The position numbers and the translations under genes were made by a program. The notes beneath the pieces were generated by a model. That model was not told where the DNA came from and did no database searches. It worked only from the letters and a program-made list of their open reading frames with translations. A DNA stretch of 64,000 nucleotides, from NCBI GenBank assembly GCA_036554285.1, contig DATBNO010000076.1:3777-67776 (forward strand), given 5' to 3'. This stretch comes from JADGGM01 sp025449955. Its GTDB lineage: Bacteria > Gemmatimonadota > Gemmatimonadetes > Gemmatimonadales > Gemmatimonadaceae. Positions 36,676-46,072 of this stretch are shown here, in pieces. Position 1 is the first letter of the stretch. Each line of letters starts with the position of its first letter.

Positions 36676-36837
36676 GCCCGCCGCGGACCGCGTGAACCCG
36701 GTCCGCGAGATCTGTCCGCAAACCGTTAGAAACGGTCTCGTTGGGCAGAGCCGCCCTTGAGAAACGTGACCGGACGAGCCATCCTCGCGGTGGGACGACT
36801 CGCGTCCGCGACACCCCTTCTTCGAGGCCGTTCATCC

Positions 36838-39645
36838 ATGTCCGTGTTCCGCCACGCAGCCCTCACCGCCGCGGCCCTCGTTGCACCGGTTGCCCTGGCC
36901 GCGCAGACCCAGGCCCCGCCCGTGGGTCACTTGCAGCCCGCGTCGTCCGTGCCCGTTGCGGCGCCGGCGCCCCCCGTGCCCGACATCAAGTACACCAAGT
37001 TCGTGCTCGGCAACGGTCTGACGGTGCTCGTGCACGAAGACCACAAGGCGCCGATCATCGCCGTCAATCTGTGGTATCACGTCGGTTCAAAGAACGAAGT
37101 GTTCGGCAAGACGGGGTTCGCACATCTGTTCGAACACCTAATGTTCGCCGGCTCCGAGAATCACAACGACCGCTACATCCCCGCCGCCGAAGCGCTCGGC
37201 GCCACGGATCTCAACGGCACGACGACCGAAGACCGGACCAACTATTTCGAGACCGTGCCGGTGTCGGCGCTCGACCGCACGCTGTTCCTCGAGTCCGATC
37301 GCATGGGACACCTCGTGGGCGCGATCGACAAGCAGCGTCTCGATCTGCAGCGCGGCGTGGTGCAGAACGAGAAGCGCCAAGACGAGAACGAGCCTTACGG
37401 AAAAACCGACGTCACCATCGCCGAGAATACGTATCCGGCCGGCCACCCGTATTCGCACTCCGTGATCGGCTCGATGGACGATCTCAATGCCGCGTCACTC
37501 GATGACGTGAAGAACTGGTTCCTCACGTATTACGGTCCCGCGAACGTCACGCTCGCCATCGCCGGCGACATCACCGTCGAACAGGCGAAGGAAAAAGTAC
37601 AGCAATACTTCGGCGACATCCCCCCGGGCCCGCCGATCACCAAGCAAGGCACGTGGATCGCCAAGATGACGGGCGAGCACCGCCAGATCATGCAGGATCG
37701 TGTGCCGCAGGCGCGGGTGTACAAGGTGTGGAACGTTCCGCAGTACGGCTCGGCCGACGCGACGTATCTCGGCCTCGTCGCGGACATCCTGGGCTCGGGC
37801 AAATCGTCGCGCTTGTACAAGCGCCTCGTGTATCGCGACCGTTCGGCAACCGACGCGTTCTCGTTCCTCCAGGCGCGCGAGATCGCGGGCCAGTTCCAGA
37901 TCGTCGCGACCGCTCAGCCTAACGGAGACCTCGCCGCCGTGGAGCGCGCGCTGGACGACGAACTGGCTGCCTTCATCCGCAATGGTCCGACACCCGCCGA
38001 GCTCGAGCGCGTGAAGACCGAGTACCGCGCCGATTTCGTCAGGCGCATGGAACGGGTCGGCGGCTTCGGCGGCACGTCGGACATCCTCGCGCGCGGCCAG
38101 ACGTTCGCCGGCAACCCCGACCAGTACAGAGTCGACTTCGACCGCGTCCAACGCGCCACGCTGGCCGACTTGCACGGCGCCGCCCAACGCTGGCTGAGCG
38201 ACGGCGTGTACGTGCTCGACGTGCTCCCGTTCCCTGATTTCGCCGCGGCCGCGGGCGGCATCGACCGCAAGACGATGCCGGCACTCGGCACCGCGCCGGA
38301 CGCGCCGCTGCCTCCCGCCCAACGCGCCGTCCTGTCCAGCGGACTCAAGGTGGTGCTGGCGCATCGGACGGCCATTCCCATGGTGCGCATGTCGATGCTG
38401 CTCGACGCCGGATTCGCCGCCGACAAGCCTAACGCACCGGGCGTGTCGACGATGACCATGCGGATGCTCGACGAAGGCACGGCGACGCGATCGGCCCTCC
38501 AGATCAGCGACGCGCTCGCGTCGCTCGGCGCGGACCTGAACGCCAGCGCCGGCCTCGATGTGTCGACCGTCTCGCTGTCGGCGTTGCGCGACAAGCTCGA
38601 CTCGGCGCTCGCGCTCTATGCGGACGTCATTCTGCACCCGTCCTTCCCCGCCGCCGACCTGGCGCGCGAGAAGCAGTCGACGCTCGCCAACATTCAGCAG
38701 GAAAAGGTCGAGCCCACCGGGCTCGCCCTCCGCGTCGTCCCCGCGCTGCTCTACGGACCAGGACACGCCTATTCGCAGCCGCTCACGGGGAGCGGCACCG
38801 AAGAATCGGTGCGCGCAATGACACGCGAGGATCTGCAGCGCTTCGCCACGACCTGGTTCAAGCCGAACCACGCGACGCTCGTCGTGGTGGGCGACATCAC
38901 GATGGCCGAGCTCACGCCGAAGCTCGAGCGGGCCCTCAAGGATTGGAAGCCGGGCGACGTGCCTAACGAGAATATCGCCACCGTCGCCGGGCCGGCGAAA
39001 ACGAAGGTGTACATTCTGGACCGCCCGGGCGCGGAGCAGTCGATCATCATTGGCGGGTCGCTCGTCGCGCCCACGGCCAACCCGGACGAGCTGGCGTTCG
39101 AGACGCTCAACGATGCGTTCGGCGGCTCGTTCAGCTCGCGCATCAACATGAACCTGCGCGAGGACAAGCACTGGTCCTACGGCAGTTTCGCGTTCTCACA
39201 GGGCGCGCGCGGCCAACGGCCGTGGTTCATCTACGCGCCGGTGCAGACCGACAAGACGAAGGAATCGTTAGGCGAACTGGTGAAAGAGCTGCACGACATC
39301 GCCGGCGCGCGCCCGCTCTCCGCCGAGGAGCTCCAAGCCGCGAAGGATCGCCAAACGCTGCAACTCGCCGGCCGCTGGGAAACCGGCGGGTCGGTTCGCG
39401 CCGCGCTGTCCGATATCGCGACCTACGGCCTGCCGTCCGACTACTATCAAACGTACGAGTCGCGCGTCCGCGCCTTGACGGGCGACGACATCGCCAAGGT
39501 CGTGACGGAGTTCGTCAAGCCCGATCGCGAGATCTGGTTGGTGGTTGGCGACCGCGCCAAGATCGAAGCCGGCATCCGCGAGCTTGCGTTAGGCGATGTG
39601 ACCCTGCTCGACGCCGACGGCAGACCGCAAACGACGACACCATAA
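36838..39645 (+). CDS. Secreted M16-family zinc peptidase, two-domain
   Basis: 935 residues. Signal peptide SVFRHAALTAAALVAPVALAAQ, then an N-terminal M16 half with the inverted zinc motif HLFEH (His96, Glu99, His100) and a downstream acidic ligand region (NEKRQDENEP). The C-terminal half (from about residue 495, PPAQRAVLSSGLKVVLAH) has the fold but no HxxEH, as in pitrilysin-like pairs. It likely degrades peptides in the periplasm. ATG 36838 was preferred over an upstream TTG. Five perfect octamers lie in this gene (37917, 38427, 38961, 39266, 39587). Confidence 0.92.
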   Translation: MSVFRHAALTAAALVAPVALAAQTQAPPVGHLQPASSVPVAAPAPPVPDIKYTKFVLGNGLTVLVHEDHKAPIIAVNLWYHVGSKNEVFGKTGFAHLFEHLMFAGSENHNDRYIPAAEALGATDLNGTTTEDRTNYFETVPVSALDRTLFLESDRMGHLVGAIDKQRLDLQRGVVQNEKRQDENEPYGKTDVTIAENTYPAGHPYSHSVIGSMDDLNAASLDDVKNWFLTYYGPANVTLAIAGDITVEQAKEKVQQYFGDIPPGPPITKQGTWIAKMTGEHRQIMQDRVPQARVYKVWNVPQYGSADATYLGLVADILGSGKSSRLYKRLVYRDRSATDAFSFLQAREIAGQFQIVATAQPNGDLAAVERALDDELAAFIRNGPTPAELERVKTEYRADFVRRMERVGGFGGTSDILARGQTFAGNPDQYRVDFDRVQRATLADLHGAAQRWLSDGVYVLDVLPFPDFAAAAGGIDRKTMPALGTAPDAPLPPAQRAVLSSGLKVVLAHRTAIPMVRMSMLLDAGFAADKPNAPGVSTMTMRMLDEGTATRSALQISDALASLGADLNASAGLDVSTVSLSALRDKLDSALALYADVILHPSFPAADLAREKQSTLANIQQEKVEPTGLALRVVPALLYGPGHAYSQPLTGSGTEESVRAMTREDLQRFATTWFKPNHATLVVVGDITMAELTPKLERALKDWKPGDVPNENIATVAGPAKTKVYILDRPGAEQSIIIGGSLVAPTANPDELAFETLNDAFGGSFSSRINMNLREDKHWSYGSFAFSQGARGQRPWFIYAPVQTDKTKESLGELVKELHDIAGARPLSAEELQAAKDRQTLQLAGRWETGGSVRAALSDIATYGLPSDYYQTYESRVRALTGDDIAKVVTEFVKPDREIWLVVGDRAKIEAGIRELALGDVTLLDADGRPQTTTP

Positions 39646-39689
39646 GCCCACGCACGCCGTTGTGGTGTTCGAGGAAGGTGGCGGTCCCC

Positions 39690-39741
39690 CGCCCCCTTCC
39701 CTGTTCCCTCTTCCCCCAGCGCGCGCCTCGCGCGCGCTTCC
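39690..39741 (-). repeat. G-rich GGGAA element with hairpin, 3' end of the lasso operon
   Basis: Starts at the stop codon of the nucleotidyltransferase gene. On the minus strand it has a GC-alternating stem (AGCGCGCG/CGCGCGCT) followed by GGGGG, GGG, GGG, GGGGG and GGGGG runs with short AAGA/AACA/AA/C loops, a strong quadruplex pattern. It lies in the convergent gap with the M16 gene and may terminate the lasso operon. Confidence 0.6.
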
Positions 39742-40965
39742 CTATCCCTTGAGCACCGCTCTCGCGTAGCGCGCCCATCCGCGCGCGTTCCGCATGTGCT
39801 CCGCCAGCCGCCGCGCGCCCGACATGCGCGTCGTCTCGTCGAACAGCAGATCGTCCGTGCGATCCCATGGCCTGACTTTCCCGTGGCCGCTCCACCGCGG
39901 GCGCACGCCCGCGCGCCACATCGTGTACGCCATCGCCACCGATGGACAGACCGACTCGGTGGGAAACAGGTTCGCGGCGAAATGCCCCGCCAACCGCTGC
40001 AACGCGAACTCTGGAACCGGCGGCTTGAGCGCGTCCATGACCGCATCCGGCACTCGCACGCCCGACAACTCGCGCGCCAATCGGAAGGTCCAGTAGCAGC
40101 AGCTCCCGCCGCGGCTCGACTGCGCGAGCGCCACGAAGTCATCCCATACGATCGCGCCCGTCCCGACCAGCGTGTGTAAATCGCGGAACGCGCGCCACGC
40201 GCCGGTCGCCATCATGTGCGACCAGGCGAAATGGAGGCAGAGGTGCAGCACCTGGTCGTGCACCGACGGCACGCTGGTCCGCTGACCGAACGCGATGATC
40301 GGCGTCGCGCGCGACCAGATGTCCTCGGGCGACAGCCGGAAGGGGTGTCCCTCGAAGAACAACGCCGTGTGCAATTCGAGCTGCACGCCGGTGCCGCGCG
40401 CATCCTCGAGCGCCGGCAGGTGTTGGTGTCCCTCGAAGAATTTCTGGAGCTGCTCCAGGTCGGTGGTCACCCAGCCCGACGCGAGCAGCGTGGCGCGCGC
40501 GCGACCAGCGACGGCGCCGCCGCCCCGCAACAACAGATCGAGGTCGGACATCGGCCGCCTCACGAACGACCCGTACACCGTGAGGGCCAGCGCCGCGCCC
40601 TTGAGCAGCATCGTGTCCACGCGGTCGCGCGACAATGCCGCGAGCGACTCGCCTAACCGCTGCTCCAGGTGCATCATCCGGAACTGGGACACGCGCGCCA
40701 GACGCTCGAGCGGCGCCGCGCCCGCGGGCAGCGCGCCGCGTCCCGCCGACACCGCGCGCAGCCGTTCGTACAGCACCGGCTCGGCGCGTTCCCGCGTGGC
40801 CAACGCGCAGAGGCGCTCCCACTCCACCGGCCCGCCTAACAATTCGCGCAGACGATGGTCGTTCTCCGGACCGCCGGCGCTCAACAGCAACAACCGGGCT
40901 TCGCGGGACAGCGCACGCCCGCCCCGCACCTCGCTCGGTGCGGGCGGGGTCTCAATACTGGGCAA
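39742..40965 (-). CDS. PF14907-type nucleotidyltransferase, lasso-cluster tailoring enzyme
   Basis: 407 residues. Central motif LLKGAALALTVYGS followed by RPMSDLDLLLR, the Asp141-x-Asp143 pair of nucleotidyltransferases of the NTP_transf_5 type. Such proteins recur in paeninodin-like lasso clusters beside a kinase; in the pseudomycoidin system the homologue was linked to sugar addition on the phosphorylated peptide (from memory). It is the last gene of the operon and overlaps the permease gene by 14 bases. Nucleotide and acceptor are not predictable. Confidence 0.82.
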   Translation of the reverse strand: MPSIETPPAPSEVRGGRALSREARLLLLSAGGPENDHRLRELLGGPVEWERLCALATRERAEPVLYERLRAVSAGRGALPAGAAPLERLARVSQFRMMHLEQRLGESLAALSRDRVDTMLLKGAALALTVYGSFVRRPMSDLDLLLRGGGAVAGRARATLLASGWVTTDLEQLQKFFEGHQHLPALEDARGTGVQLELHTALFFEGHPFRLSPEDIWSRATPIIAFGQRTSVPSVHDQVLHLCLHFAWSHMMATGAWRAFRDLHTLVGTGAIVWDDFVALAQSSRGGSCCYWTFRLARELSGVRVPDAVMDALKPPVPEFALQRLAGHFAANLFPTESVCPSVAMAYTMWRAGVRPRWSGHGKVRPWDRTDDLLFDETTRMSGARRLAEHMRNARGWARYARAVLKG

Positions 40966-41752
40966 GCGTTCCGCTGCGACGCGCGTAGTGCAATGCCTCC
41001 GTGAGCGCGAACAGACTCAAAGCCGTGAGCAAGAGCACGAACCCGATCAAGGTCGCCACGTCGGGCAGCACCATGCGGAACGGAATGCCCTCCAACAACG
41101 TCTCCCGCAGCGCGCGCAATCCGTACGTGAGCGGGATCGCGTCCGATAGTCGCGGCAGCCACGACGGCATCACATGCGTCGGATAGTACACGCCGCCCAG
41201 AAAACTGGAAGCGAGCAGCACCACCGACGGCAGCGGTCCCGCCGTCCGGAACGCCAACTGCAGCGCCGCCGCGAACAGGCCGAACGGCAGGTACGCCAGC
41301 ACGATCAGCGTCATGATGAAGAGCGACGACAGCCACGCGCCCCATACCAGGTGCACGCCTAACGCGAGCCCGGCCGCCATCATCACCACGCTGCGCAGGC
41401 CCGTCCACACGAAATTGTAGCCGATGAGTCCGCTCACCAGCGATGGGAGCGACGCGCGCGTGCTGAGCAGCGCTTCCAGCGTCCCCGTCGCAATCCCGCT
41501 CGTCACGACGCCCGGAATCGCATTCACGGCGGTCATGATGAACGAGGTCGCGATCATGCCCACCAGCAGGAACGCGAAGTACTCGCCGCCCTGCAGCTCG
41601 ATCTTCTGAGCCATGGTGCTCTGCAACGCACGGGCTACGTAGTACACCGGCACGATGCCGACCACCAATCCGACCAGCGAAAATACCATGGACAGGCGAT
41701 AGCTCAGCGCACTGCGCCAGCTCGCCTTGATGAGCGCAAGAGTCTCACGCAT
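40952..41752 (-). CDS. ABC-2-type permease, putative lasso peptide exporter
   Basis: 266 residues, six membrane helices with an ABC-2 layout (GGEYFAFLLVGMIATSFIMTAV, then GTLEALLSTRASLPSLVSG as cytoplasmic loop, and FLGGVYYPTHVMPSWLPRLSDAIPLTYGLRALR). It pairs with the ATPase gene upstream, which it overlaps by eight bases. Export of the mature lasso peptide is inferred from operon position; characterised lasso clusters usually have a single fused exporter instead. Confidence 0.85.
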   Translation of the reverse strand: MRETLALIKASWRSALSYRLSMVFSLVGLVVGIVPVYYVARALQSTMAQKIELQGGEYFAFLLVGMIATSFIMTAVNAIPGVVTSGIATGTLEALLSTRASLPSLVSGLIGYNFVWTGLRSVVMMAAGLALGVHLVWGAWLSSLFIMTLIVLAYLPFGLFAAALQLAFRTAGPLPSVVLLASSFLGGVYYPTHVMPSWLPRLSDAIPLTYGLRALRETLLEGIPFRMVLPDVATLIGFVLLLTALSLFALTEALHYARRSGTLAQY

Positions 41753-42824
41753 CGGCCGGACCCGCCGAGCCTTGCCGCTCCACGATACGCTGAATCAGAT
41801 CGGCTAACGAGAGTGTCACGCGCTCGAAGCGCGCGACGGGAATGCGCTGCTCCGTGAGGAACGCCAACACCTGCGCGGCGCGCTCTGGGCCGCCAGGAAT
41901 CTCGAGCTCGACGATGGACCACCCATCGTCATCCATGCCGCAGATCTCGACGTCGTTCGCAATCCCGCGTTCCGCGAGCGCCGCGATGCCCGGCTGATGC
42001 GGATCGCGCGTCCACAGGCGATAGCGCTCGTCGCCGTTCTCTCGTGCCAAGCGCTCGGCGGTGCCGGTCGCCAGCATCCGTCCGTGATCGAGCACGGCCA
42101 CGCGGTCGCACAGCTCGAGCGCCTCTTCGGTATTGTGCGTCGCGAGCAGCACGGTGCATCGCTGGCGACCAGAAATCTCCTCGCGAAGAAACGCACGAAA
42201 CTGCCGCGCCGAGATCGGATCCAGACTGCGGGTCGGCTCATCCAACAGCAGCACGCGTGGACCGCCGATCAACGCGCGCGCGATGAGCAGGCGCTGCTTC
42301 ATGCCCGACGAGAACGACGCGACGATTTTGATGCCGGTGTCATCGAGTCCGACCACCTTGAGCAAGTCGTCGGCGCGCTCGCGTGCCGCTTTCTTGTTCA
42401 GACCCTGCAGCACGCCGTAGAGCTCGAGGTTCTCGCGCGCGGTGAGGCGCCAATACAGGCTCCGCTCATCGGCGATCACCGGCGCCAACACCCGACGGAC
42501 CTTGTGCGCATCCTGGATGATGTCGAACCCGCCGATCGTCGCGGTCCCGGCGTCGGGCAGGACCAGGGTCGCCAGGATCTTGAACAGCGTCGTCTTCCCT
42601 GCTCCGTTAGGCCCGAGGAGGCCGAAGAACTCGCCCTCGTACACTTCGGCGCTCACGTTCTGGAGCACGGGCATGTACGACACGCGCCGGGGATGCCGCA
42701 TCATCTCGACCCAGCCGCGGCGCATGGGAAAGCGCTTGCTCAGTCCTTGGAGCACGACCGAAACCGGCCGCGCGGTCGCGGGACTCGGCGGCTGGACCGG
42801 GATCGGCGTCGCGATGCCGGTCAC
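41745..42824 (-). CDS. ABC transporter ATP-binding protein, lasso cluster
   Basis: 359 residues. Walker A GPNGAGKTT (71-79), signature SFSSGMKQRLLIARAL, Walker B RVLLLDEPTRSLDP, and H-loop ATHNTEEAL. A C-terminal 90-residue domain (YRLWTRDPHQPGIAALAER) resembles those of DrrA-like exporters. The start is a GTG at 42824 overlapping the kinase stop (GTGA); the longer frame is rejected. It powers the adjacent permease, probably for peptide export or self-protection. Confidence 0.9.
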   Translation of the reverse strand: MTGIATPIPVQPPSPATARPVSVVLQGLSKRFPMRRGWVEMMRHPRRVSYMPVLQNVSAEVYEGEFFGLLGPNGAGKTTLFKILATLVLPDAGTATIGGFDIIQDAHKVRRVLAPVIADERSLYWRLTARENLELYGVLQGLNKKAARERADDLLKVVGLDDTGIKIVASFSSGMKQRLLIARALIGGPRVLLLDEPTRSLDPISARQFRAFLREEISGRQRCTVLLATHNTEEALELCDRVAVLDHGRMLATGTAERLARENGDERYRLWTRDPHQPGIAALAERGIANDVEICGMDDDGWSIVELEIPGGPERAAQVLAFLTEQRIPVARFERVTLSLADLIQRIVERQGSAGPADA

Positions 42825-43804
42825 GCCGCGGCCACCGGCGTACGCGCTCCGCCGTGCCAGGCGAGCAGCTGCGCTGCCGTCGCCGGCACGCGGTCGAGAC
42901 CCGGGGGCACGTCCAGGCGGTACACCGGCACCGATTTGGCGATCGCTACCGCTCGCTCGAACACGACGGCCGCCTCGCTGCCGCCTAACAAGGCGCCCAA
43001 CGTTGCCTGGCGCACCAACGCCAACGCCGACGCCATGTCGCCCAGGCGCGTGCGCGCCGCCACGGCATCGGGCGGCACGTCGCCGGCGACCGGCGCCAGG
43101 AGATAGCACGCGGCGAGGGGCGAGCGGACGGTCATGATCAGGCCGTCGGAGAAATCGTGCACGAGGTGCTTCTCACCGGTCTCCACCCCCTCGCGTGACA
43201 CGCCGAACAAGGCGGCAGTGTCATCCCAGAGTTTGACCTGATGCACGCCCGGAATAGCGGTCGGCGCCCCGCCTAACTCGACCGGGAGCACGTCGTCCGT
43301 CACCAATCGGCCGCCGGCGCGGGCCAGCGCCAGCGCCAACGTGGACTTGCCATGAAACTTGGGCGCGAGGAACGCGACGGTGCCGCCATCGAGCGCCACC
43401 GCGCTCCCGTGCAGGCAGAGCAGGCCGGCCGCGTGCAGCGCCGTGGCCAGCACGCGTCCCGTCACGTCCGCCCGCACGGCGCTGTGCGCCGGATTGGGGC
43501 CGCTCGTCCAGGCAATGGTGCGCCCATCGCGCGATACGTCGTAGATGCCCGTGTCGTCGTACGTCAACCGGTAGCCGGCGGCGTGGCGGACCATGCGCAC
43601 GCGACACGCCGGCGCCACCTCGAGTTCGCCTAACGACTCGGCGGCCTCGACGGCGGGCGGGGCACTGCGCGTACAGAATGTCCAGTTAGGCGCGACGTCC
43701 GACGACTCCCGAAGCTCGGGAAAAGCGATCTCGGAGCGCAGGCACCCACCGAAGATCGAGTAGTCGGGCATGCGAAGAGGGGGGATCCAAGGAGGCCGCC
43801 ACAT
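42821..43804 (-). CDS. HPr kinase-like protein, putative lasso peptide kinase
   Basis: 327 residues. Features of the HprK fold: LHGSAVALDGG (His132), a P-loop APKFHGKST (147-155, first Gly replaced by Ala) and LVTDDVLPVE (Asp170-171). Homologues in paeninodin-type clusters phosphorylate the C-terminal Ser of the precursor; the precursor here also ends in Ser. The ATG at 43804 follows a GGGGGG tract; the family-like N-terminus MPDYSIFGGCLRSEI would start at 43771, so either is possible. It lies 24 bases after the precursor gene. Confidence 0.85.
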   Translation of the reverse strand: MWRPPWIPPLRMPDYSIFGGCLRSEIAFPELRESSDVAPNWTFCTRSAPPAVEAAESLGELEVAPACRVRMVRHAAGYRLTYDDTGIYDVSRDGRTIAWTSGPNPAHSAVRADVTGRVLATALHAAGLLCLHGSAVALDGGTVAFLAPKFHGKSTLALALARAGGRLVTDDVLPVELGGAPTAIPGVHQVKLWDDTAALFGVSREGVETGEKHLVHDFSDGLIMTVRSPLAACYLLAPVAGDVPPDAVAARTRLGDMASALALVRQATLGALLGGSEAAVVFERAVAIAKSVPVYRLDVPPGLDRVPATAAQLLAWHGGARTPVAAA

Positions 43805-43828
43805 CGACGACCCCCCTGGAGTAGAGCG

Positions 43829-43990
43829 TCAGGAACCAGTCCTAGGGCACGGGTTGTCCGGGGTGCCGCAGAAGTTGTTGCCGGTCCCGCCGATACCACA
43901 GATGGTAAAACCATCTGAGGAACCCTGCAGGCCGATCTGCGTGAGCTCCCGGAACGTCCCGAAGCGCTCCACTTTCGGTTTCTGATACAC
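43829..43990 (-). CDS. Lasso peptide precursor (53 residues)
   Basis: GTG start at 43990 with GGAGG six bases upstream. The leader MYQKPKVERFGTFRELTQ matches the lasso leader pattern YxxPxxxxxGxFxxLT; Thr17 would be the conserved -2 Thr. The predicted core begins IGLQGSSD, allowing an Ile1-Asp8 macrolactam (eight-residue ring). Cutting one residue later gives Gly1-Asp7. The core is 35 residues, long for a lasso peptide, with Cys13, Cys23 and Cys30, Gly/Asn/Thr-rich, ending PRTGS. A larger ATG frame from 44080 is unlikely because the ribosome site favours the GTG. Confidence 0.88.
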   Translation of the reverse strand: MYQKPKVERFGTFRELTQIGLQGSSDGFTICGIGGTGNNFCGTPDNPCPRTGS

Positions 43991-44013
43991 GCGACGCCTC
44001 CCTGTGTCGTGCG

Positions 44014-44032
44014 GCCGGGCTGCTTGCCCGGC
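44014..44032 (-). promoter_or_regulatory. Hairpin before the lasso precursor gene
   Basis: A perfect 7-bp stem GCCGGGC/GCCCGGC with a five-base loop in the 102-base gap between cyclase and precursor genes, the only sizeable gap in this operon. It could stall or process the transcript, or protect a separate precursor mRNA so that substrate is made in excess of enzymes. No convincing promoter was found in the gap. Confidence 0.5.
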
Positions 44033-44092
44033 GGAAGTACGGCCCCCGTGGCCGTCGAGCATACTGCACAAATCGAACAACAGTCCTCGAAT

Positions 44093-46072
44093 CTAACTGC
44101 GCACCGCTGTCTCGCGCGCGGTGTCCAACTCGTTGACCAACGCATCCAGAGGTCGGACGCGAGAACGCAGCCACAATTCTGTCTGCAATGTGAAATACAA
44201 CGTTACACCGAGCTGCGACCCGCCATTCCGTACGTAATATTCGGACCAACGACGGAATTCCTCTGCATCGATTATTCCAACGTCTACTAATGCCGAGTCT
44301 CGCATGAGCCCGTTGCTCAGGCTCGGGAAGTGCCTGCGCATGGATTCGTCGAAATAACCGGATGTGACGCCGGTCCTTGCGGCGCGCGGTGCTAACACAT
44401 CCTCCGGAATCAGGCCTCGCGCTGCGCGGCGCAGCAGCAATTTCGTCTCTCGACCCGTCGAGCGCTCCCACCGCGGACGCGACACTGCGAATTCGATCAC
44501 GCGACGGTCGTACAACGGCGACCGGAGATCGACGCCTTCCTCGAGTGCAAAGCCCGTCACCGTTCCAAACACGCGCGGGAAATACGCGTGCGAGAGGTAC
44601 CACTCCGTCTCGAATGCTGCAGCACTGACGCGCCCACGCTGCGGCGCAAACGCACGCTCGCGCTCTTCCAAATGGTGCTCGGCCGCGAAGGCACGACGGA
44701 TCCACGACGGCGGCCGACGCTCCAAATATCCCGTTGGGCGACGCCCGCGACGCAACACGGTGATCGCGCGCCGCGCACGTTCCGAGAGCAGTGGATCGAG
44801 CGCCGTGCGCACGAACTCGCGCGCATCGTGAACGCGGAAACCGCCACCCTTCGCCTTCCAGTCGCGCGCCAATTCGATCCAGTGTCCTGTGCGCAACAAA
44901 TCCGCGAAGTAGACCTCTGACACTTGGAAGAGTTGGTCACCACCCATACCATCGAGCGCGACACGCGCACCCACCGCACGTGTGCCTCGCGCGAGCGCGC
45001 GGTGCCACATCTCGAATGCGTGCGCGAACGGCTCATCACGACGCGACGCGCGTTGCGCGGGTCGCTCGAAGAACGGAACATCGGCGATGCGCACCCAGTG
45101 CGCATCGACGCCCCACCGCCCGGCAATACGCTCTATCAGCTCGTCTTCGCGACCGGGATCGCCGAGCGGATAACTCATCGATACCGCGCGCGCCTTACGG
45201 CGCTGTCCACGTTCCACGAGCGCTTGCTGCGCGGTGCCGAACACAGCCGATGAATCCCACCCACCGCTCAGCCATACCGCAACATCGCCTTGAACCGGCA
45301 TCCGCTCGGTCGTTGCGCGCTCCAGCAACTCGCGCAAATGCAGCGCGCCTTCGGCGAACGATGTCCCGCCGCGGCCGCGATCGCTCGCTGCGGGCGGTGA
45401 CCAATGGCGGAATAGTTCGGCGCGCTGACCGGCGCGGCGTGCTAACGTCCAGCCCGCGGGCACCGTCTGGATCGCCGTGTACGCCGTTTCGTGGCCGGCA
45501 GCGAACAGACCGCCTGCCGTGGCGGCGATCGACGTGAGGTTGAGCTCAGCCGGACACTCGGGATGCGCGAGCACCCCGCTCACCGTGGAGGCGACGACGA
45601 GCATTCCGCCAAGTTGGGCATACGCCAACGTGCGCTTCCCGCTGAAGTCGCGCGCCGCACACACGCGGCCCGTCTTGCGATTCCACACGATGAACGCGAA
45701 GTCGCCTTCGAGGCGTTCGGCGCAATCATCGCCCCAGGCGCGGTAGGCCGCGGCGATGAGGTGCGCCGAGCCATCGCCGTGCGGCACGATGCCGCGCCTG
45801 CCTAACGCAGCGCGCAGGTCGGCGCGATAGTAGAGCGATGCGTCGGCGGCCACGACGAGGCCGTCCCATTCCAGCACCAGCGTATCGCCGGCCAGATCGG
45901 GCGCGCATTCCCATCCGTGGCGGGCTGCCGCCACCATCGCGCCATCGAACGCGCGAATCTCGCTCACGTCGCCGCCGCGCGCCCGCATGGCTTCGAGGAT
46001 CCGCCGCCCAACTGTCTCCGACGGTGCACGCCTGTCGTCACCGCCAGCGAACACGCCGAGTAGCGCGGTCAC
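44093..46072 (-). CDS. Lasso peptide cyclase (asparagine synthetase-like)
   Basis: 659 residues. The N-terminal half is glutaminase-like but starts MTALLGVFAGG without the catalytic Cys2, so it is not an amidotransferase. The C-terminal synthetase half has the ATP-pyrophosphate loop SGGWDSSAV (269-277) and GMGGDQLFQ. Lasso cyclases adenylate the Asp/Glu side chain and join it to the core N-terminus. GTG 46072 overlaps the B2 stop by GTGA. It lies upstream of the precursor gene. Confidence 0.92.
   Translation of the reverse strand: MTALLGVFAGGDDRRAPSETVGRRILEAMRARGGDVSEIRAFDGAMVAAARHGWECAPDLAGDTLVLEWDGLVVAADASLYYRADLRAALGRRGIVPHGDGSAHLIAAAYRAWGDDCAERLEGDFAFIVWNRKTGRVCAARDFSGKRTLAYAQLGGMLVVASTVSGVLAHPECPAELNLTSIAATAGGLFAAGHETAYTAIQTVPAGWTLARRAGQRAELFRHWSPPAASDRGRGGTSFAEGALHLRELLERATTERMPVQGDVAVWLSGGWDSSAVFGTAQQALVERGQRRKARAVSMSYPLGDPGREDELIERIAGRWGVDAHWVRIADVPFFERPAQRASRRDEPFAHAFEMWHRALARGTRAVGARVALDGMGGDQLFQVSEVYFADLLRTGHWIELARDWKAKGGGFRVHDAREFVRTALDPLLSERARRAITVLRRGRRPTGYLERRPPSWIRRAFAAEHHLEERERAFAPQRGRVSAAAFETEWYLSHAYFPRVFGTVTGFALEEGVDLRSPLYDRRVIEFAVSRPRWERSTGRETKLLLRRAARGLIPEDVLAPRAARTGVTSGYFDESMRRHFPSLSNGLMRDSALVDVGIIDAEEFRRWSEYYVRNGGSQLGVTLYFTLQTELWLRSRVRPLDALVNELDTARETAVRS

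Noticed and set aside
37495..39171. Minus-strand 558-codon frame within the M16 peptidase gene
   Set aside because: Shadow of a clearly real gene in high-GC DNA; Arg/Val/His-rich with no motif.
43829..44080. Longer precursor frame starting at ATG 44080
   Set aside because: The extra 30 residues cover the hairpin and Shine-Dalgarno of the GTG start and do not resemble a leader; the GTG at 43990 fits lasso leaders.
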